Shown here: one piece after another, positions 42,643 through 51,138 of the stretch
Layout: each line of letters starts with the position of its first letter
Numbering within the stretch: the first letter of the stretch is position 1
DNA from: Chloroflexota bacterium
Lineage (GTDB): Bacteria > Chloroflexota > Anaerolineae > Anaerolineales > Villigracilaceae
NCBI GenBank assembly: GCA_021414245.1
Contig: JAIOOU010000003.1
Coordinates: 496,001-560,000, forward strand
Reading direction: 5' to 3'
Length of the DNA stretch: 64,000 bases
Made by a program: the position numbers and the translations under genes
The notes under the pieces: generated by a model
Database searches by the model: none
Seen by the model: only the letters and a program-made list of their open reading frames with translations
What the model was told of the DNA's origin: nothing

Positions 42643-44433
42643 ATGTCTTTCAACATCGGTGAAAATATTGGACCCTATCGCATCATTGAGCAGCTGGGCC
42701 AGGGCGGCATGGCGACCGTCTATAAGGCCTATCATGCCGCCCTGGATCGGTATGTTGCCTTGAAGGTTTTGCATCCGGCTTTTCATCAGGACCAGTCCTT
42801 CACTGCCCGGTTTCAACGGGAAGCCCGGGTGGTGGCCCGTTTGGAACATCCGAACATTGTTCCGGTCTATGATTATTCCGAACACGAGAACCGGCCGTAT
42901 CTGGTCATGAAGTATATCGAGGGGGATACGCTCAAGGCACGCTTGAATAAAGGCCCCCTAACCTCGAAGGAAATCGAAAATGTTGTAAATTCCGTTGGCT
43001 CTGCCCTGGCTTTCGCCCATAAGCAGGGCGTTTTGCATCGTGATATTAAACCATCCAATGTCATGATCGCCCTGGATGGAATCATGTATCTCGCGGATTT
43101 CGGCCTGGCCCGCATTGCGGAAGCCGGGGAATCCACCATGTCCTCGGATTCCATCATGGGTACGCCGCAATACATTTCGCCCGAGCAGGCCATGGGGAAG
43201 AAGGACCTGGATGCGGGAACCGATATCTATTCCTTCGGTGTGATGTTGTATGAGATGGTGGTGGGTCAGGTCCCCTTTAGTGCGGACACGCCTTTTTCCA
43301 TCATTCACGATCATATCTATACCCCGCTGCCTTTGCCGATGAAGATCAATCCGAAGGTCCCGGAAAGCGTACAGCTTGTCCTGCTGAAAGCCCTGGCCAA
43401 GGATCGGATCGACCGCTATGAAACCGTTGAAGAGTTGATGGCGGCGTTCAAGGATGCATGGACCCAGGCGGGCGTCCCCATGCAGGGCACGGCGATCACA
43501 ATGCGGCCGGCTGCTCTCAAGGCTGCAAAAACTGAGGATCAGGTCAAGTCGGTTGCGGGTGAAACCGTGGCGGCCAAAGCGCCGAAAAAGAAGCGCTCCC
43601 CCTGGATGTGGGTCGGGGTCGGGATTGTCGGCATCCTGTGTTGTCTCGTCGCCTTCGTGGCTGTGCGTAACAACCGTCTCAATCAACCGCCTCAATCAAC
43701 CGCAGTCGTATCCACCGACGTTCCTCCATCGGAGCTGCCGGATACCCCCTTGCCTTCATCCGGGGATGCTTCGCCCCAGCCGACTGTTGGAGTAGCGCCG
43801 GTCGATGATTTATCCCCAGAAATCACAGCCGCCCGCGAACTGGTTAACAAGAATACCGGTGACCCCTTGGCACATCTCCAGCTTTCCCTGGCCTTTTGGG
43901 ATGCCAAGCAGGTTCGTCAGTCGATGGAGGAACTTGCCCAGGCCGCCAACCTGGCCGGCCCGGACAACAAGGAGTTCTTCCTGAAGGCGGCCGATGAGTT
44001 CAGAAGCCGGGAGGCCTGGATCGCCGCGGCCGGAATGTACTTAAGGCTGGTCCCGATCTACCAAAATGAAGGCATGCCCGCAGATGTGGAGAATAATTTC
44101 CATGAAGCGGTGTATAAAGCATCCGAACAGAAGGATATGCCGCTCTTCGTTTTCTTCGAACGGATCGATTCTGCCAGCCTGCCGCTTGGATATGTTTCGC
44201 GCGGACGCTACGCCTTGTATAACGGCAAGTTGTCGGAGGCCAAATTACAGCTGGCAAATGCCCAAAAGATCAAACCTGACCAGTATGAAAACTTCCTGCT
44301 TCAAGCAGAGATCGAATTCAAAACGGGAAGCCAGACGGATGCCAGGAACATTCTGCTTTCCCTTTCCTCCGATCTTGGCGCACCGGAATGGATCCGGTTC
44401 ATGGCCGAAAACTATCTTGCATCGATGAAATAG
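42643..44433 (+). CDS. PknB-type membrane Ser/Thr kinase with extracellular helical-repeat domain
   Basis: This 596-residue protein has a Hanks-type kinase domain (about 10-270: LGQGGMATVYKA, VALKV, VLHRDIKPSNVM, ADFGLARI, GTPQYISPEQ), one transmembrane helix (about 324-346) after a Lys-rich juxtamembrane stretch, a Pro/Ser linker and a C-terminal TPR-like region (about 395-590). There are no PASTA repeats. Its own TATAAT (42609-42614) gives a short leader, with CGGAGAG before the ATG. It sits between pgk and tpiA, eight bases from the latter, so kinase and triose-phosphate isomerase are probably co-expressed. Confidence 0.9.
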   Translation: MSFNIGENIGPYRIIEQLGQGGMATVYKAYHAALDRYVALKVLHPAFHQDQSFTARFQREARVVARLEHPNIVPVYDYSEHENRPYLVMKYIEGDTLKARLNKGPLTSKEIENVVNSVGSALAFAHKQGVLHRDIKPSNVMIALDGIMYLADFGLARIAEAGESTMSSDSIMGTPQYISPEQAMGKKDLDAGTDIYSFGVMLYEMVVGQVPFSADTPFSIIHDHIYTPLPLPMKINPKVPESVQLVLLKALAKDRIDRYETVEELMAAFKDAWTQAGVPMQGTAITMRPAALKAAKTEDQVKSVAGETVAAKAPKKKRSPWMWVGVGIVGILCCLVAFVAVRNNRLNQPPQSTAVVSTDVPPSELPDTPLPSSGDASPQPTVGVAPVDDLSPEITAARELVNKNTGDPLAHLQLSLAFWDAKQVRQSMEELAQAANLAGPDNKEFFLKAADEFRSREAWIAAAGMYLRLVPIYQNEGMPADVENNFHEAVYKASEQKDMPLFVFFERIDSASLPLGYVSRGRYALYNGKLSEAKLQLANAQKIKPDQYENFLLQAEIEFKTGSQTDARNILLSLSSDLGAPEWIRFMAENYLASMK

Positions 44434-44440
44434 GAAACCA

Positions 44441-45199
44441 ATGCGAAAACCCCTTGTAGCCGGCAATTGGAAAATGAATAAATCGGTCGCGGAGGCGCGG
44501 GATCTGATCTCCGCCCTGCGTCCGAAATTGGACTCGATTCGGGATGTGGAAAAAGTCCTGTGCCCGCCATTCATCGCGCTGACAACCGCCTCCGCATTGT
44601 TGGAGAATTCCGGGATCGGATTGGGCGCCCAGAACATGCATTGGGAGGAGAAGGGTGCCTTCACCGGTGAAATTTCCCCGGCCATGGTAAGGGAGATCTG
44701 CAATTATGTCATCCTTGGCCATTCCGAGCGGCGGGCTTATTTCGGTGAAACCGATGAAATTGTGAATCGGAAACTGATCGCCGCCCAGGCAGCGGGCCTG
44801 ACCCCGATCGTTTGTGTGGGCGAGACCCTCGACCAGTACGAATCAAAACTGACCCGTGAGGTGGTCTCCAAACAAACCGGCAGTGGACTCAGGGGGGTAT
44901 CTCCTGATTTCGCTCCGCGCATGGTCGTTGCATACGAACCGGTTTGGGCGATCGGGACCGGCAAGGCTTCCAATGGCGTGGAGGCGAACGCGGTTGTAAA
45001 GGACGTTATTCGCCCGGCTCTGGCAGACCTGTTTGGGATGGAAACGGCGCAAGCCATTCGTGTGCTTTATGGCGGTTCGGTGACTTCCGCCAACGCGGCT
45101 GAATTCTTTGGACAGCCCGATATTGACGGGGCGCTGGTGGGCGGGGCCAGTTTGAAAGCCGATGAATTTGCGGCGATCACAAAAGCTGCGGCGGGTTGA
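44441..45199 (+). CDS. tpiA: Triose-phosphate isomerase
   Basis: This 252-residue enzyme has VAGNWKMNKS, the catalytic His in VILGHSERRAYFGE, the catalytic Glu in AYEPVWAIGTG, and RVLYGGSV near the end. It interconverts dihydroxyacetone phosphate and glyceraldehyde-3-phosphate. It starts eight bases after the kinase and its stop overlaps the TTGA start of the next gene. Confidence 0.97.
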   Translation: MRKPLVAGNWKMNKSVAEARDLISALRPKLDSIRDVEKVLCPPFIALTTASALLENSGIGLGAQNMHWEEKGAFTGEISPAMVREICNYVILGHSERRAYFGETDEIVNRKLIAAQAAGLTPIVCVGETLDQYESKLTREVVSKQTGSGLRGVSPDFAPRMVVAYEPVWAIGTGKASNGVEANAVVKDVIRPALADLFGMETAQAIRVLYGGSVTSANAAEFFGQPDIDGALVGGASLKADEFAAITKAAAG

Positions 45200-45996
45200 T
45201 TTTCCCGGTATTGATTCGGCAATTTCCCTTCGCGCCTATGCCCGTTCCGCTTTCAGGTTTGTTTTGGTTCCTGGTTATGCTGCTGCCGCTGGTTTTCCTC
45301 CAGCGGTTTTTGCATCGTGAGATCCAGGCGGTTTTCCTGATCATCACCCGCAGCCCGCAACTGACCATCGGATTATTCTCGGTTCTATTTTTCCCCGGTG
45401 TGTTCCTGCACGAAGTCAGCCATTATCTCATGGCAAGGATTCTGGGGGTTCATACGGAGAACTTTTCCCTCATTCCGCATGCACTCCCGAATGGACGGCT
45501 TCAAATGGGTTTTGTGGAAACGGAGGAAGTGGACGTCTTTCGGGATTCCATGATCGGCCTTGCCCCGCTGATCGCCGGCTCACTCTTCGTGGCGTATGCG
45601 GGTTTGAACCAGTTGGGATTGAGGACGCTGGTGGATGTGTTGACGAACGGCCAGGTGGAGTTGTTTTGGATGGGGATCAAGGTGCTTCCGCAGGTCAACG
45701 ATTTCTATTTATGGTTTTATCTTGTCTTTGCAGTTTCCAGCACCATGATGCCTTCCGATTCAGACCGGCACGCCTGGCTGCCGCTCGGGCTGTGGGCGGC
45801 TGTGCTGCTTGCGTTGGCAGTCTTTGCCGGCGCCGGAAGCTGGATGCTGGAAAATCTCGCCCCCTGGCTGGATGACTTTCTGCATGTGCTGGCCACCCTG
45901 TTCGGGTTGAGTGCGGCCTTCCATCTGGTACTGTTATTCCCGATTTTCCTTCTTCATCGTACGATTGCAAAGGTCACAGGGGTGGACGTGAAATAA
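45196..45996 (+). CDS. Polytopic membrane protein with HExxH motif (M50-like, unassigned)
   Basis: This 266-residue protein has six or seven hydrophobic helices and a zinc-type motif HEVSH in FPGVFLHEVSHYLMARILG, within a helix as in site-2 metalloproteases. Downstream GLAPLIAGSLF resembles an intramembrane loop, but the LDG/NPDG motif of true M50 enzymes is not seen, so activity is uncertain. The start may be the TTG at 45196, overlapping the tpiA stop, or the ATG at 45238. It could be a protease or a non-catalytic relative. Confidence 0.6.
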   Translation: MIFPVLIRQFPFAPMPVPLSGLFWFLVMLLPLVFLQRFLHREIQAVFLIITRSPQLTIGLFSVLFFPGVFLHEVSHYLMARILGVHTENFSLIPHALPNGRLQMGFVETEEVDVFRDSMIGLAPLIAGSLFVAYAGLNQLGLRTLVDVLTNGQVELFWMGIKVLPQVNDFYLWFYLVFAVSSTMMPSDSDRHAWLPLGLWAAVLLALAVFAGAGSWMLENLAPWLDDFLHVLATLFGLSAAFHLVLLFPIFLLHRTIAKVTGVDVK

Positions 45997-46023
45997 TGCC
46001 GGGGATCCAGGGCGGCTAATTGC

Positions 46024-46323
46024 TTAATTATTTTCGGGAAAAAGAATGGACCAGCACAGCTTGTCTCCCGCGATCAGCTCCAGCCCCGCGCGGACCGGTC
46101 TGGCACATGGAATTGCGTTCAGGGCTTTTGCCGCTTCGATGGCTGCCGGGGAAAAATACGCGATCACTTCACAATGCAGCCGGCCTTCGGATTCACTTCT
46201 GGTGAAGACCGCCATATCCGCCGGTTTTCCGGAGGAGGCAAACAGGGAATTAAAAACGGTTTCGATCTCCTCAAAATACAGCGAGGCCGTCATCCCATCT
46301 CCAAGAGATTTTGCATGCCACAT
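46024..46323 (-). CDS. Hypothetical protein, 99 residues
   Basis: I do not recognise this small soluble protein. It has an alternating pattern consistent with an alpha/beta fold (ASLYFEEIETVFNSLF, LHCEVIAYFSP, GLELIAGDKLCWSILF) and no signal peptide or membrane helix. The ATG at 46323 has AAAGG at 10 bases; the frame extends to 46404 over the tail of the neighbouring gene. It lies directly downstream of the C69 hydrolase on the same strand. Confidence 0.6.
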   Translation of the reverse strand: MWHAKSLGDGMTASLYFEEIETVFNSLFASSGKPADMAVFTRSESEGRLHCEVIAYFSPAAIEAAKALNAIPCARPVRAGLELIAGDKLCWSILFPENN

Positions 46324-46360
46324 GGTTGAATTACCTTTGTTTGGTCGGACCAACTTATTG

Positions 46361-47683
46361 CTAAACGGAAATCTTCGCCTTCTTATTAAAGGTTCTCCAG
46401 GCATTGGTGTGCAGGAATTTTTCCCTAGCCGGGATCCGTTCGACGCGTTTCAGCCATTCGGCTTCAGCGGCGAGGCTTTCCGCGATGCATTGATTGGAAA
46501 AATCCGCCCGGTCTTTGGCGCTTGCATGGGCGTTATGCAGCTTTAATGCCTCCTGCGTGAAGCGCAGTTCCAGTGCGTCGCGGTCGGCGGCGTAGGCTTT
46601 GATTCGTTCGGGGTAGTTGAGCAGGGTGGCGCGGTGTAATTTTTCGTGGATCCAGTAATGGGAGGAATCCGCCTGATGGGCCGGAGCAGGCCCGAGGTTA
46701 AGTGAAGAGGCGGCATCCATCCAGAAGGGTTTGAAAATGCTGGTGCACGGAGCGGATGTCCCGGTGGCGAAAATGAGTGGATTGTTCTTGTCCAGATACA
46801 CCACCATGGACGCAGTGCTCTGGCTGACACGAATGGGACCGAACCCGGCGTGCATGCAGACATCCACCTGGGTGATGCTGGTTTGTGGATCGAAATGTTC
46901 ATCGTTGTGGTGACGCAGGGTGCCCATCATCGATTCGATCGAGACCCGGCCTTTTTGTTCGCCAAGCACGGCAAACGTGGTGGCGCGGCGGTTACGGCCC
47001 TTGCCGAAATTGGTGAACAGGAAATCGGAATAATCCCTGGCGAGGTCGAAACTTTGTTTTGATTTTGCAAACCCCTTTTTCACGGCCATTTCAACCAAAT
47101 CGGGGGAGGCGATATCCCACTGGTCCTTGATGGTCAGGCAGTTGGAGATGGAATATACATCCTTGATCTGCTTGGCAGCCCATTGTTTGTCGACGGTTTC
47201 CAGAACCCAGGCATCGTCTGCATTGGCCAGGATGAAACTGTTGTGATAATACAGTTCCTCGCCGAAGGTGCAATTGCCCCCCTGCCCGAATTTTTCCAGC
47301 AGGTCGATGATGACCTGCACGGCTTCGCGGGGTGTGACGGCGCGTTCGAGCGCGGCGCGCAGCATGTCCATGCCCAGCAGGGCGGGAGTCTTGTTGGCGG
47401 GGACCTTTGAAAAAACGGCCTCATTACCGATCACGAGTCCGTGCTCATTGACGCCCATTTCGGCGCCCCACATCCAGAAGGGTTTGGAGAGCAGCACGGC
47501 GTGGGTGTGTTCGGCCTGCGGAATCTCGATGTAGGTGCATTTTAAGGAACTGCCGGGATTGTGTTTGGCGGCAGGGAAGTAGGCGATGTGCTGGCCTTCG
47601 TTCGGCGGACGGTCGGAATTCTTTCCGAAGATGGCGATGTTATTGGTCGTGGCGAGTTTGGTGGCAATCAGTGTGTCACACAT
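46361..47683 (-). CDS. Secernin-like peptidase C69 family hydrolase
   Basis: This 440-residue protein begins MCDTLIA, the secernin/C69 N-terminus in which Cys2 becomes the N-terminal nucleophile after Met removal. It then shows IFGKNSDRPPNEGQHI and WMWGAEMGVNEHGLVIGNEAVF, typical of this Ntn-hydrolase family. Family members are dipeptidases or acyltransferases; the substrate is unknown. The longer frame to 48004 would bury the catalytic Cys, so the Met at 47683 is favoured. There is no signal peptide. Confidence 0.85.
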   Translation of the reverse strand: MCDTLIATKLATTNNIAIFGKNSDRPPNEGQHIAYFPAAKHNPGSSLKCTYIEIPQAEHTHAVLLSKPFWMWGAEMGVNEHGLVIGNEAVFSKVPANKTPALLGMDMLRAALERAVTPREAVQVIIDLLEKFGQGGNCTFGEELYYHNSFILANADDAWVLETVDKQWAAKQIKDVYSISNCLTIKDQWDIASPDLVEMAVKKGFAKSKQSFDLARDYSDFLFTNFGKGRNRRATTFAVLGEQKGRVSIESMMGTLRHHNDEHFDPQTSITQVDVCMHAGFGPIRVSQSTASMVVYLDKNNPLIFATGTSAPCTSIFKPFWMDAASSLNLGPAPAHQADSSHYWIHEKLHRATLLNYPERIKAYAADRDALELRFTQEALKLHNAHASAKDRADFSNQCIAESLAAEAEWLKRVERIPAREKFLHTNAWRTFNKKAKISV

Positions 47684-47787
47684 GGTTTGACCTCGTTTAT
47701 CGTGATGGGCAAAGTATAGCATACCTGATTTGCGACCCGGGAAATTAAAATTGACCGGCTCGAAGACAGGAGCCGGCCAATTTTCCG

Positions 47788-48522
47788 TTAACCATTTCGC
47801 CACAGCGAAATCAACATTTTTACGCGGATCCTCGGCCGCGCGTCCGCGTTGGCAAGCGCCCACAGGGATTTGACCTGTTCGAAAACGTGATCCTCCATTT
47901 TTTCGAAATCCTCCCATTCCGAATCCATGAACTCCTTCATTTCCGAAGGCGTATCCCAGGAATAGAAGAAGGCGAACTCCTCCTCCCTTTCCTTGATGAA
48001 CCATCCGCGGGATTCGACTTCATGCATGGCATGGAAGGCCGCTTCGTCATCCGCCATGGCAACCGGCAGATCGGTCAACCTTCCCGCCACCTGATCCCCG
48101 GCCGATGAGGAGATTTCCACCGACCAGTTCGCTTCCACCGGCCTCAAGTCAATCAGGATCCCGCCCGGTTTGAGCACCCTTCGAATTTCATCCAGAGCAT
48201 GAACCATGCTCTCGTGCTCCATTCATCAGAGCGACCAGGCCAGGATCGCAATATCAAAGGTTTCCGCTGCAAAGGGAATGTTGGCTGCGCCGGCCTGGGC
48301 GAAGTGGACATGCTTTTGCAGGGCCACGGGCGAGTCGGCCCGGGCGATGCGTAATGCATCATGGTCGGGGTCAAAACCAACGGTCAGGGAGGATTCGCCG
48401 GCATATTTCCAGGTCAGCCGGCCTTCGCCGCATCCAATTTCCAGGACGTGCTTGTGTGCAAAGCCTGTGAATTTGTGCAGGATCTTTTTTTCGGTTTCCT
48501 CGGGGTCTCTTTGCAGGGTCAT
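47788..48522 (-). CDS. Class I SAM-dependent methyltransferase interrupted by tandem in-frame UGA UGA (possible selenoprotein)
   Basis: Read through, the frame is 244 codons. Motif I VLEIGCGEGRLTW lies near residue 29, FDPDHDALRIAR is motif II, FDIAILAWSL is motif IV, then TGA TGA (48228-48223), then MEHESMVHALDEI and RRVLKPGGILIDLRP, motifs V-VI. Both halves are in the same frame with no indel and together make one complete Rossmann methyltransferase; neither half is complete alone. A seven-bp hairpin with a GGUUC loop starts 10-13 bases after the UGAs, as in bacterial SECIS elements. The start overlaps the upstream stop (ATGA). Alternatives are a nonsense-mutated pseudogene or read-through. 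Confidence 0.6.
48194..48212 (-). promoter_or_regulatory. SECIS-like hairpin after UGA UGA
   Basis: On the reverse strand AGAGCAT (48212-48206) and ATGCTCT (48200-48194) form seven perfect pairs around the loop GGTTC (48205-48201). The loop begins 17 bases after the second UGA and 20 after the first. Bacterial SECIS elements put a small loop with G in its first two positions at about 16-37 bases from the UGA; the E. coli fdhF loop is GGUCU at about 18. Confidence 0.45.
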
Positions 48523-48929
48523 TTTGCAGTCGCCGCCTTGACGGAGGTCTTGATCAATTGTTTCAATACCGGGATGTTCACATCCTCCAGCTTCCTGATG
48601 TAAAGACAGCCGCCGCCCTTCTTGTGTTTGCCGAGTTTCGCGAGAAGGTCCGCGTATTGCTCCAGACTCCCCGGAATGTACAGGGTCAAGTTTTGTTTGC
48701 GGGGCGAAAAACCGATCACCATCCAATCCAGTTCCCGGCCGCTGGCATACTTGAGGCGCATGCTGCCGAACCCGACAATGTTCGCCCCCCACATTTTGGG
48801 CTCCTGTTTGGTGACCTGTTGAATTAACTTCACGATCTCGAAACTGTCCGCCCGCTTTTCCCCGCCTTCGACCCGGTTTAGAAACGTGGTCACACTGGCA
48901 TCGGTGAGTTTTGTTTTTAATTCAGCCAT
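48519..48929 (-). CDS. DUF1801-domain protein
   Basis: This 136-residue protein matches the DUF1801 (YdhG-like) fold: KMWGANIVGFGSMRLKY, DWMVIGFSPRKQNLTLYI, KHKKGGGCLYIRKLEDV. The family is small, cytoplasmic and without a proven function. GGAGAAAG precedes the ATG at 48929. Its stop overlaps the start of the methyltransferase, implying coupled translation. Confidence 0.82.
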   Translation of the reverse strand: MAELKTKLTDASVTTFLNRVEGGEKRADSFEIVKLIQQVTKQEPKMWGANIVGFGSMRLKYASGRELDWMVIGFSPRKQNLTLYIPGSLEQYADLLAKLGKHKKGGGCLYIRKLEDVNIPVLKQLIKTSVKAATAK

Positions 48930-48978
48930 GGCTTTCTCCCAGTGATAAATATCTGGCGCGGTCCTTCAATCAAAAAAA

Positions 48979-49605
48979 TTAACCGGTGCCAAATTGCCTG
49001 TCACCGGCATCGCCCAGGCCGGGGACGATGTAGGCCCGTTCGTTGAGACGTTCGTCAATGGCGGCTGTGAAAATATCAATGTCCGGGTGCGCGCTCTGCA
49101 TGGCTTTGATGCCTTCAGGCGCCGCGATCAGGCCGACGTATTTGATCTTCTTTACGCCCCAGCGTTTGAGAATGTCTGCGGTGGCGGTGGCGGAGCCCCC
49201 GGTCGCGAGCATCGGATCGAGGATCAGGCAGACGGCCACACGTGGGTCCACCGGGAGTTTGTTGTAATACTCCACGGGCTGCAGGGTGTGTTCATCGCGA
49301 TACAGGCCGATATGCCAGACCTCCGCCGAGGGCATCAGCTCCCAGATTCCTTCCACCATGCCGAGCCCCGCGCGCAGGATCGGGACCAGCCCGATCTTTT
49401 CCCTGAGTTCATACGCGGTCATTTTGGTGAGCGGGGTTTCGATTTCGATCGGCCGGGTCTGCAGGTCTGCAGTGGCCTCATATGCAAGAAGTCCCGCGAT
49501 CTCCCGGACGAGTTCACGGAACTTCTTGGGTTCGGTATTTCGGTCGCGCAGGCGCGACAGTTTGTGGGCAACAAGCGGATGGTTGGATGCGTGGACATTG
49601 GACAT
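48979..49605 (-). CDS. upp: Uracil phosphoribosyltransferase
   Basis: This 208-residue enzyme shows [14 protein letters not shown] at the start, [13 protein letters not shown], the PRPP-binding [12 protein letters not shown], and the terminal [12 protein letters not shown] that binds uracil. It makes UMP from uracil and PRPP. The length is standard. AGGAGA precedes the ATG at 49605. It is divergent from the radical SAM gene. Confidence 0.96.
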   Translation of the reverse strand: MSNVHASNHPLVAHKLSRLRDRNTEPKKFRELVREIAGLLAYEATADLQTRPIEIETPLTKMTAYELREKIGLVPILRAGLGMVEGIWELMPSAEVWHIGLYRDEHTLQPVEYYNKLPVDPRVAVCLILDPMLATGGSATATADILKRWGVKKIKYVGLIAAPEGIKAMQSAHPDIDIFTAAIDERLNERAYIVPGLGDAGDRQFGTG

Positions 49606-49714
49606 GGGCCGTCTCCTGAAATGAGTTGATTAATTATAGCCTTGAAGGTGATTTTTGACCCGTGACTCGCGGCGCGTAATTCCGTATAGTAAAGGGGAAC
49701 CACGGGAGGTTTGC

Positions 49715-50605
49715 ATGAAATTGAACGGTCTTCACATCCTTCTGACGTATCAATGCACCCTGGAGTGCGATCATTGTTTTGTGTGGGGCAGTCCGCGCCA
49801 GACGGGCACTCTGACCCTGGCGCAGCTCGAAGAGATCCTCGGGCAGGCCAAAGAGGCGGGAGTCTCCTCCATTTATTTTGAGGGCGGTGAACCGTTTTTG
49901 TATTATGCCGTTTTGGTGAAGGCGGTCCATCTTGCGGCAGACATGGGCTTCTCGGTTGGCATTGTTTCCAACGCCTACTGGGCCAGTTCCGTGGCGGATG
50001 CCGTCGAGTGGCTGCGTCCTCTTGCGGGGCTCGTCGAAGATTTCACCGTCAGCAGTGACCTGTTCCATTGCGATGAATGCCTGGGAGAACGGCCGCAGAA
50101 TGCGCTGGTGGCCGCCAAATGGCTGGGCATCCCGACCGGCATGATCAGTATTGCGCAGCCTGAGCAGCAGGCCAGGCAAACGCACGGTCAGATCGAAGAG
50201 GAAGGCGCGGTCATGTACCGCGGCCGGGCGGCGAAAATGCTTGTTGGAAAAGCAGCCAGCCATCCCTGGCAGGGATTCGATTCCTGTCCGCATGAAGACC
50301 TGCGCGAACCCGGGCGTGCCCATCTGGACCCGTTGGGGAATGTCCAGATCTGTCAGGGGATTTCGATCGGTAATGTGTTTGAAAAACATCTCAAGACGAT
50401 CTGTGACGAATACGAACCGGATTCCCATCCGATCTGCGGACTTCTGCTCGAAGGCGGACCGGCTGCACTGGTGGCGGAGTATCGCCTTCCGCACGCTTCG
50501 CACTACGCCGACGCCTGCCACCTGTGTGATCAGGCCCGTTCGTCGCTCCGGGAAAGTTTTCCCGAGATTCTTAATCCCGATCAAATGTATGGAGTTGTGA
50601 AATGA
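49715..50605 (+). CDS. Radical SAM protein
   Basis: This 296-residue protein has CTLECDHC (Cys14, Cys18, Cys21), the CxxxCxxC motif for the SAM-bound 4Fe-4S cluster, then YFEGGEPFLYY. More Cys residues follow in SCPHEDL, NVQICQGISIGN, ICGLL and CHLCDQAR, the pattern of a SPASM-like auxiliary cluster region. Such proteins often modify peptides or act as anaerobic maturases, but no precursor peptide is seen nearby. GGGAGG precedes the ATG. It overlaps the next gene by four bases, so a functional link with a deazaflavin-type reductase is likely. Confidence 0.85.
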   Translation: MKLNGLHILLTYQCTLECDHCFVWGSPRQTGTLTLAQLEEILGQAKEAGVSSIYFEGGEPFLYYAVLVKAVHLAADMGFSVGIVSNAYWASSVADAVEWLRPLAGLVEDFTVSSDLFHCDECLGERPQNALVAAKWLGIPTGMISIAQPEQQARQTHGQIEEEGAVMYRGRAAKMLVGKAASHPWQGFDSCPHEDLREPGRAHLDPLGNVQICQGISIGNVFEKHLKTICDEYEPDSHPICGLLLEGGPAALVAEYRLPHASHYADACHLCDQARSSLRESFPEILNPDQMYGVVK

Positions 50606-51030
50606 ATGGAAATGATTTTATGACCTGGATCCTGCGTTCGCCCCTGCATGCCATCTTAAGCAACGGTATGATGTTGTTGACGGTCAAGGGCCGCAAAACC
50701 GGCGCGAGCTATACGCTGCCGGTCGGCTATTACAGGGAAGGCGTTTATCTATGGGTCATCACCAGCCGTGACCGGACCTGGTGGCGGAATCTGCAGGGCG
50801 GTGCGCTCGTTAATCTATTATTGAAACGCAAGCCCGTGCAGGGCGTCGCGGATGTGGAACTGGATGGAAAGGCGGTCGAGGCGCGCATGTCCGAATATCT
50901 TCAGCATGTGCCCCAGGCTGCCGGTTCGCTGGGGATTCGGATGGAGAATCGAATTCCCAATTCCGGGGATATTGCCCGCACGGCCCGGGAGAGATTGTTC
51001 GTCAAGATCATGGTGCCCGGCGAAGGATAA
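50602..51030 (+). CDS. Deazaflavin-dependent (F420) nitroreductase-family protein
   Basis: This 142-residue protein fits the F420H2-dependent reductase/DUF385 split-barrel family: LLTVKGRKTGASYTLPVGYY, LWVITSRDRTWWRNLQGG, then a short helical end. Many members bind F420, others FMN or heme, so the cofactor is not certain. Its start overlaps the radical SAM stop (ATGA). A hairpin follows at 51063-51097. Confidence 0.78.
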   Translation: MNGNDFMTWILRSPLHAILSNGMMLLTVKGRKTGASYTLPVGYYREGVYLWVITSRDRTWWRNLQGGALVNLLLKRKPVQGVADVELDGKAVEARMSEYLQHVPQAAGSLGIRMENRIPNSGDIARTARERLFVKIMVPGEG

Positions 51031-51062
51031 GCCCGGCAGTCCGGGGGAGTCCGTATTTACGG

Positions 51063-51097
51063 AAGGATCGGAGTTCGACCGTCGAATTCCGATCCTT
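51063..51097 (+). terminator. Terminator-like hairpin
   Basis: AAGGATCGGAGTTCGA (51063-51078) pairs with TCGAATTCCGATCCTT (51082-51097) with one G-T pair. No T-run follows; a TAAAAT (51102-51107) that could serve the next gene comes directly after. Confidence 0.6.
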
Positions 51098-51138
51098 GCG
51101 TTAAAATGGGTGCAGCCAAACCCAGAGGAGCAGTCCAT

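Noticed and set aside
46361-48004. Longer C69 hydrolase starting at 48004
   Set aside because: The catalytic Cys must be residue 2 after MCDT; the extension overlaps the methyltransferase end and has no family similarity.
47788-48222. A separate short gene starting at the ATG at 48222
   Set aside because: It would encode only the C-terminal half of a methyltransferase without a SAM-binding motif and has no ribosome site other than the tandem UGAs; the same-frame continuity argues for one gene.
47788-48522. Genome-wide UGA reassignment
   Set aside because: Several well-defined genes here end in TGA (pgk, the GT4 gene, the sulfur carrier), so UGA works as a stop.
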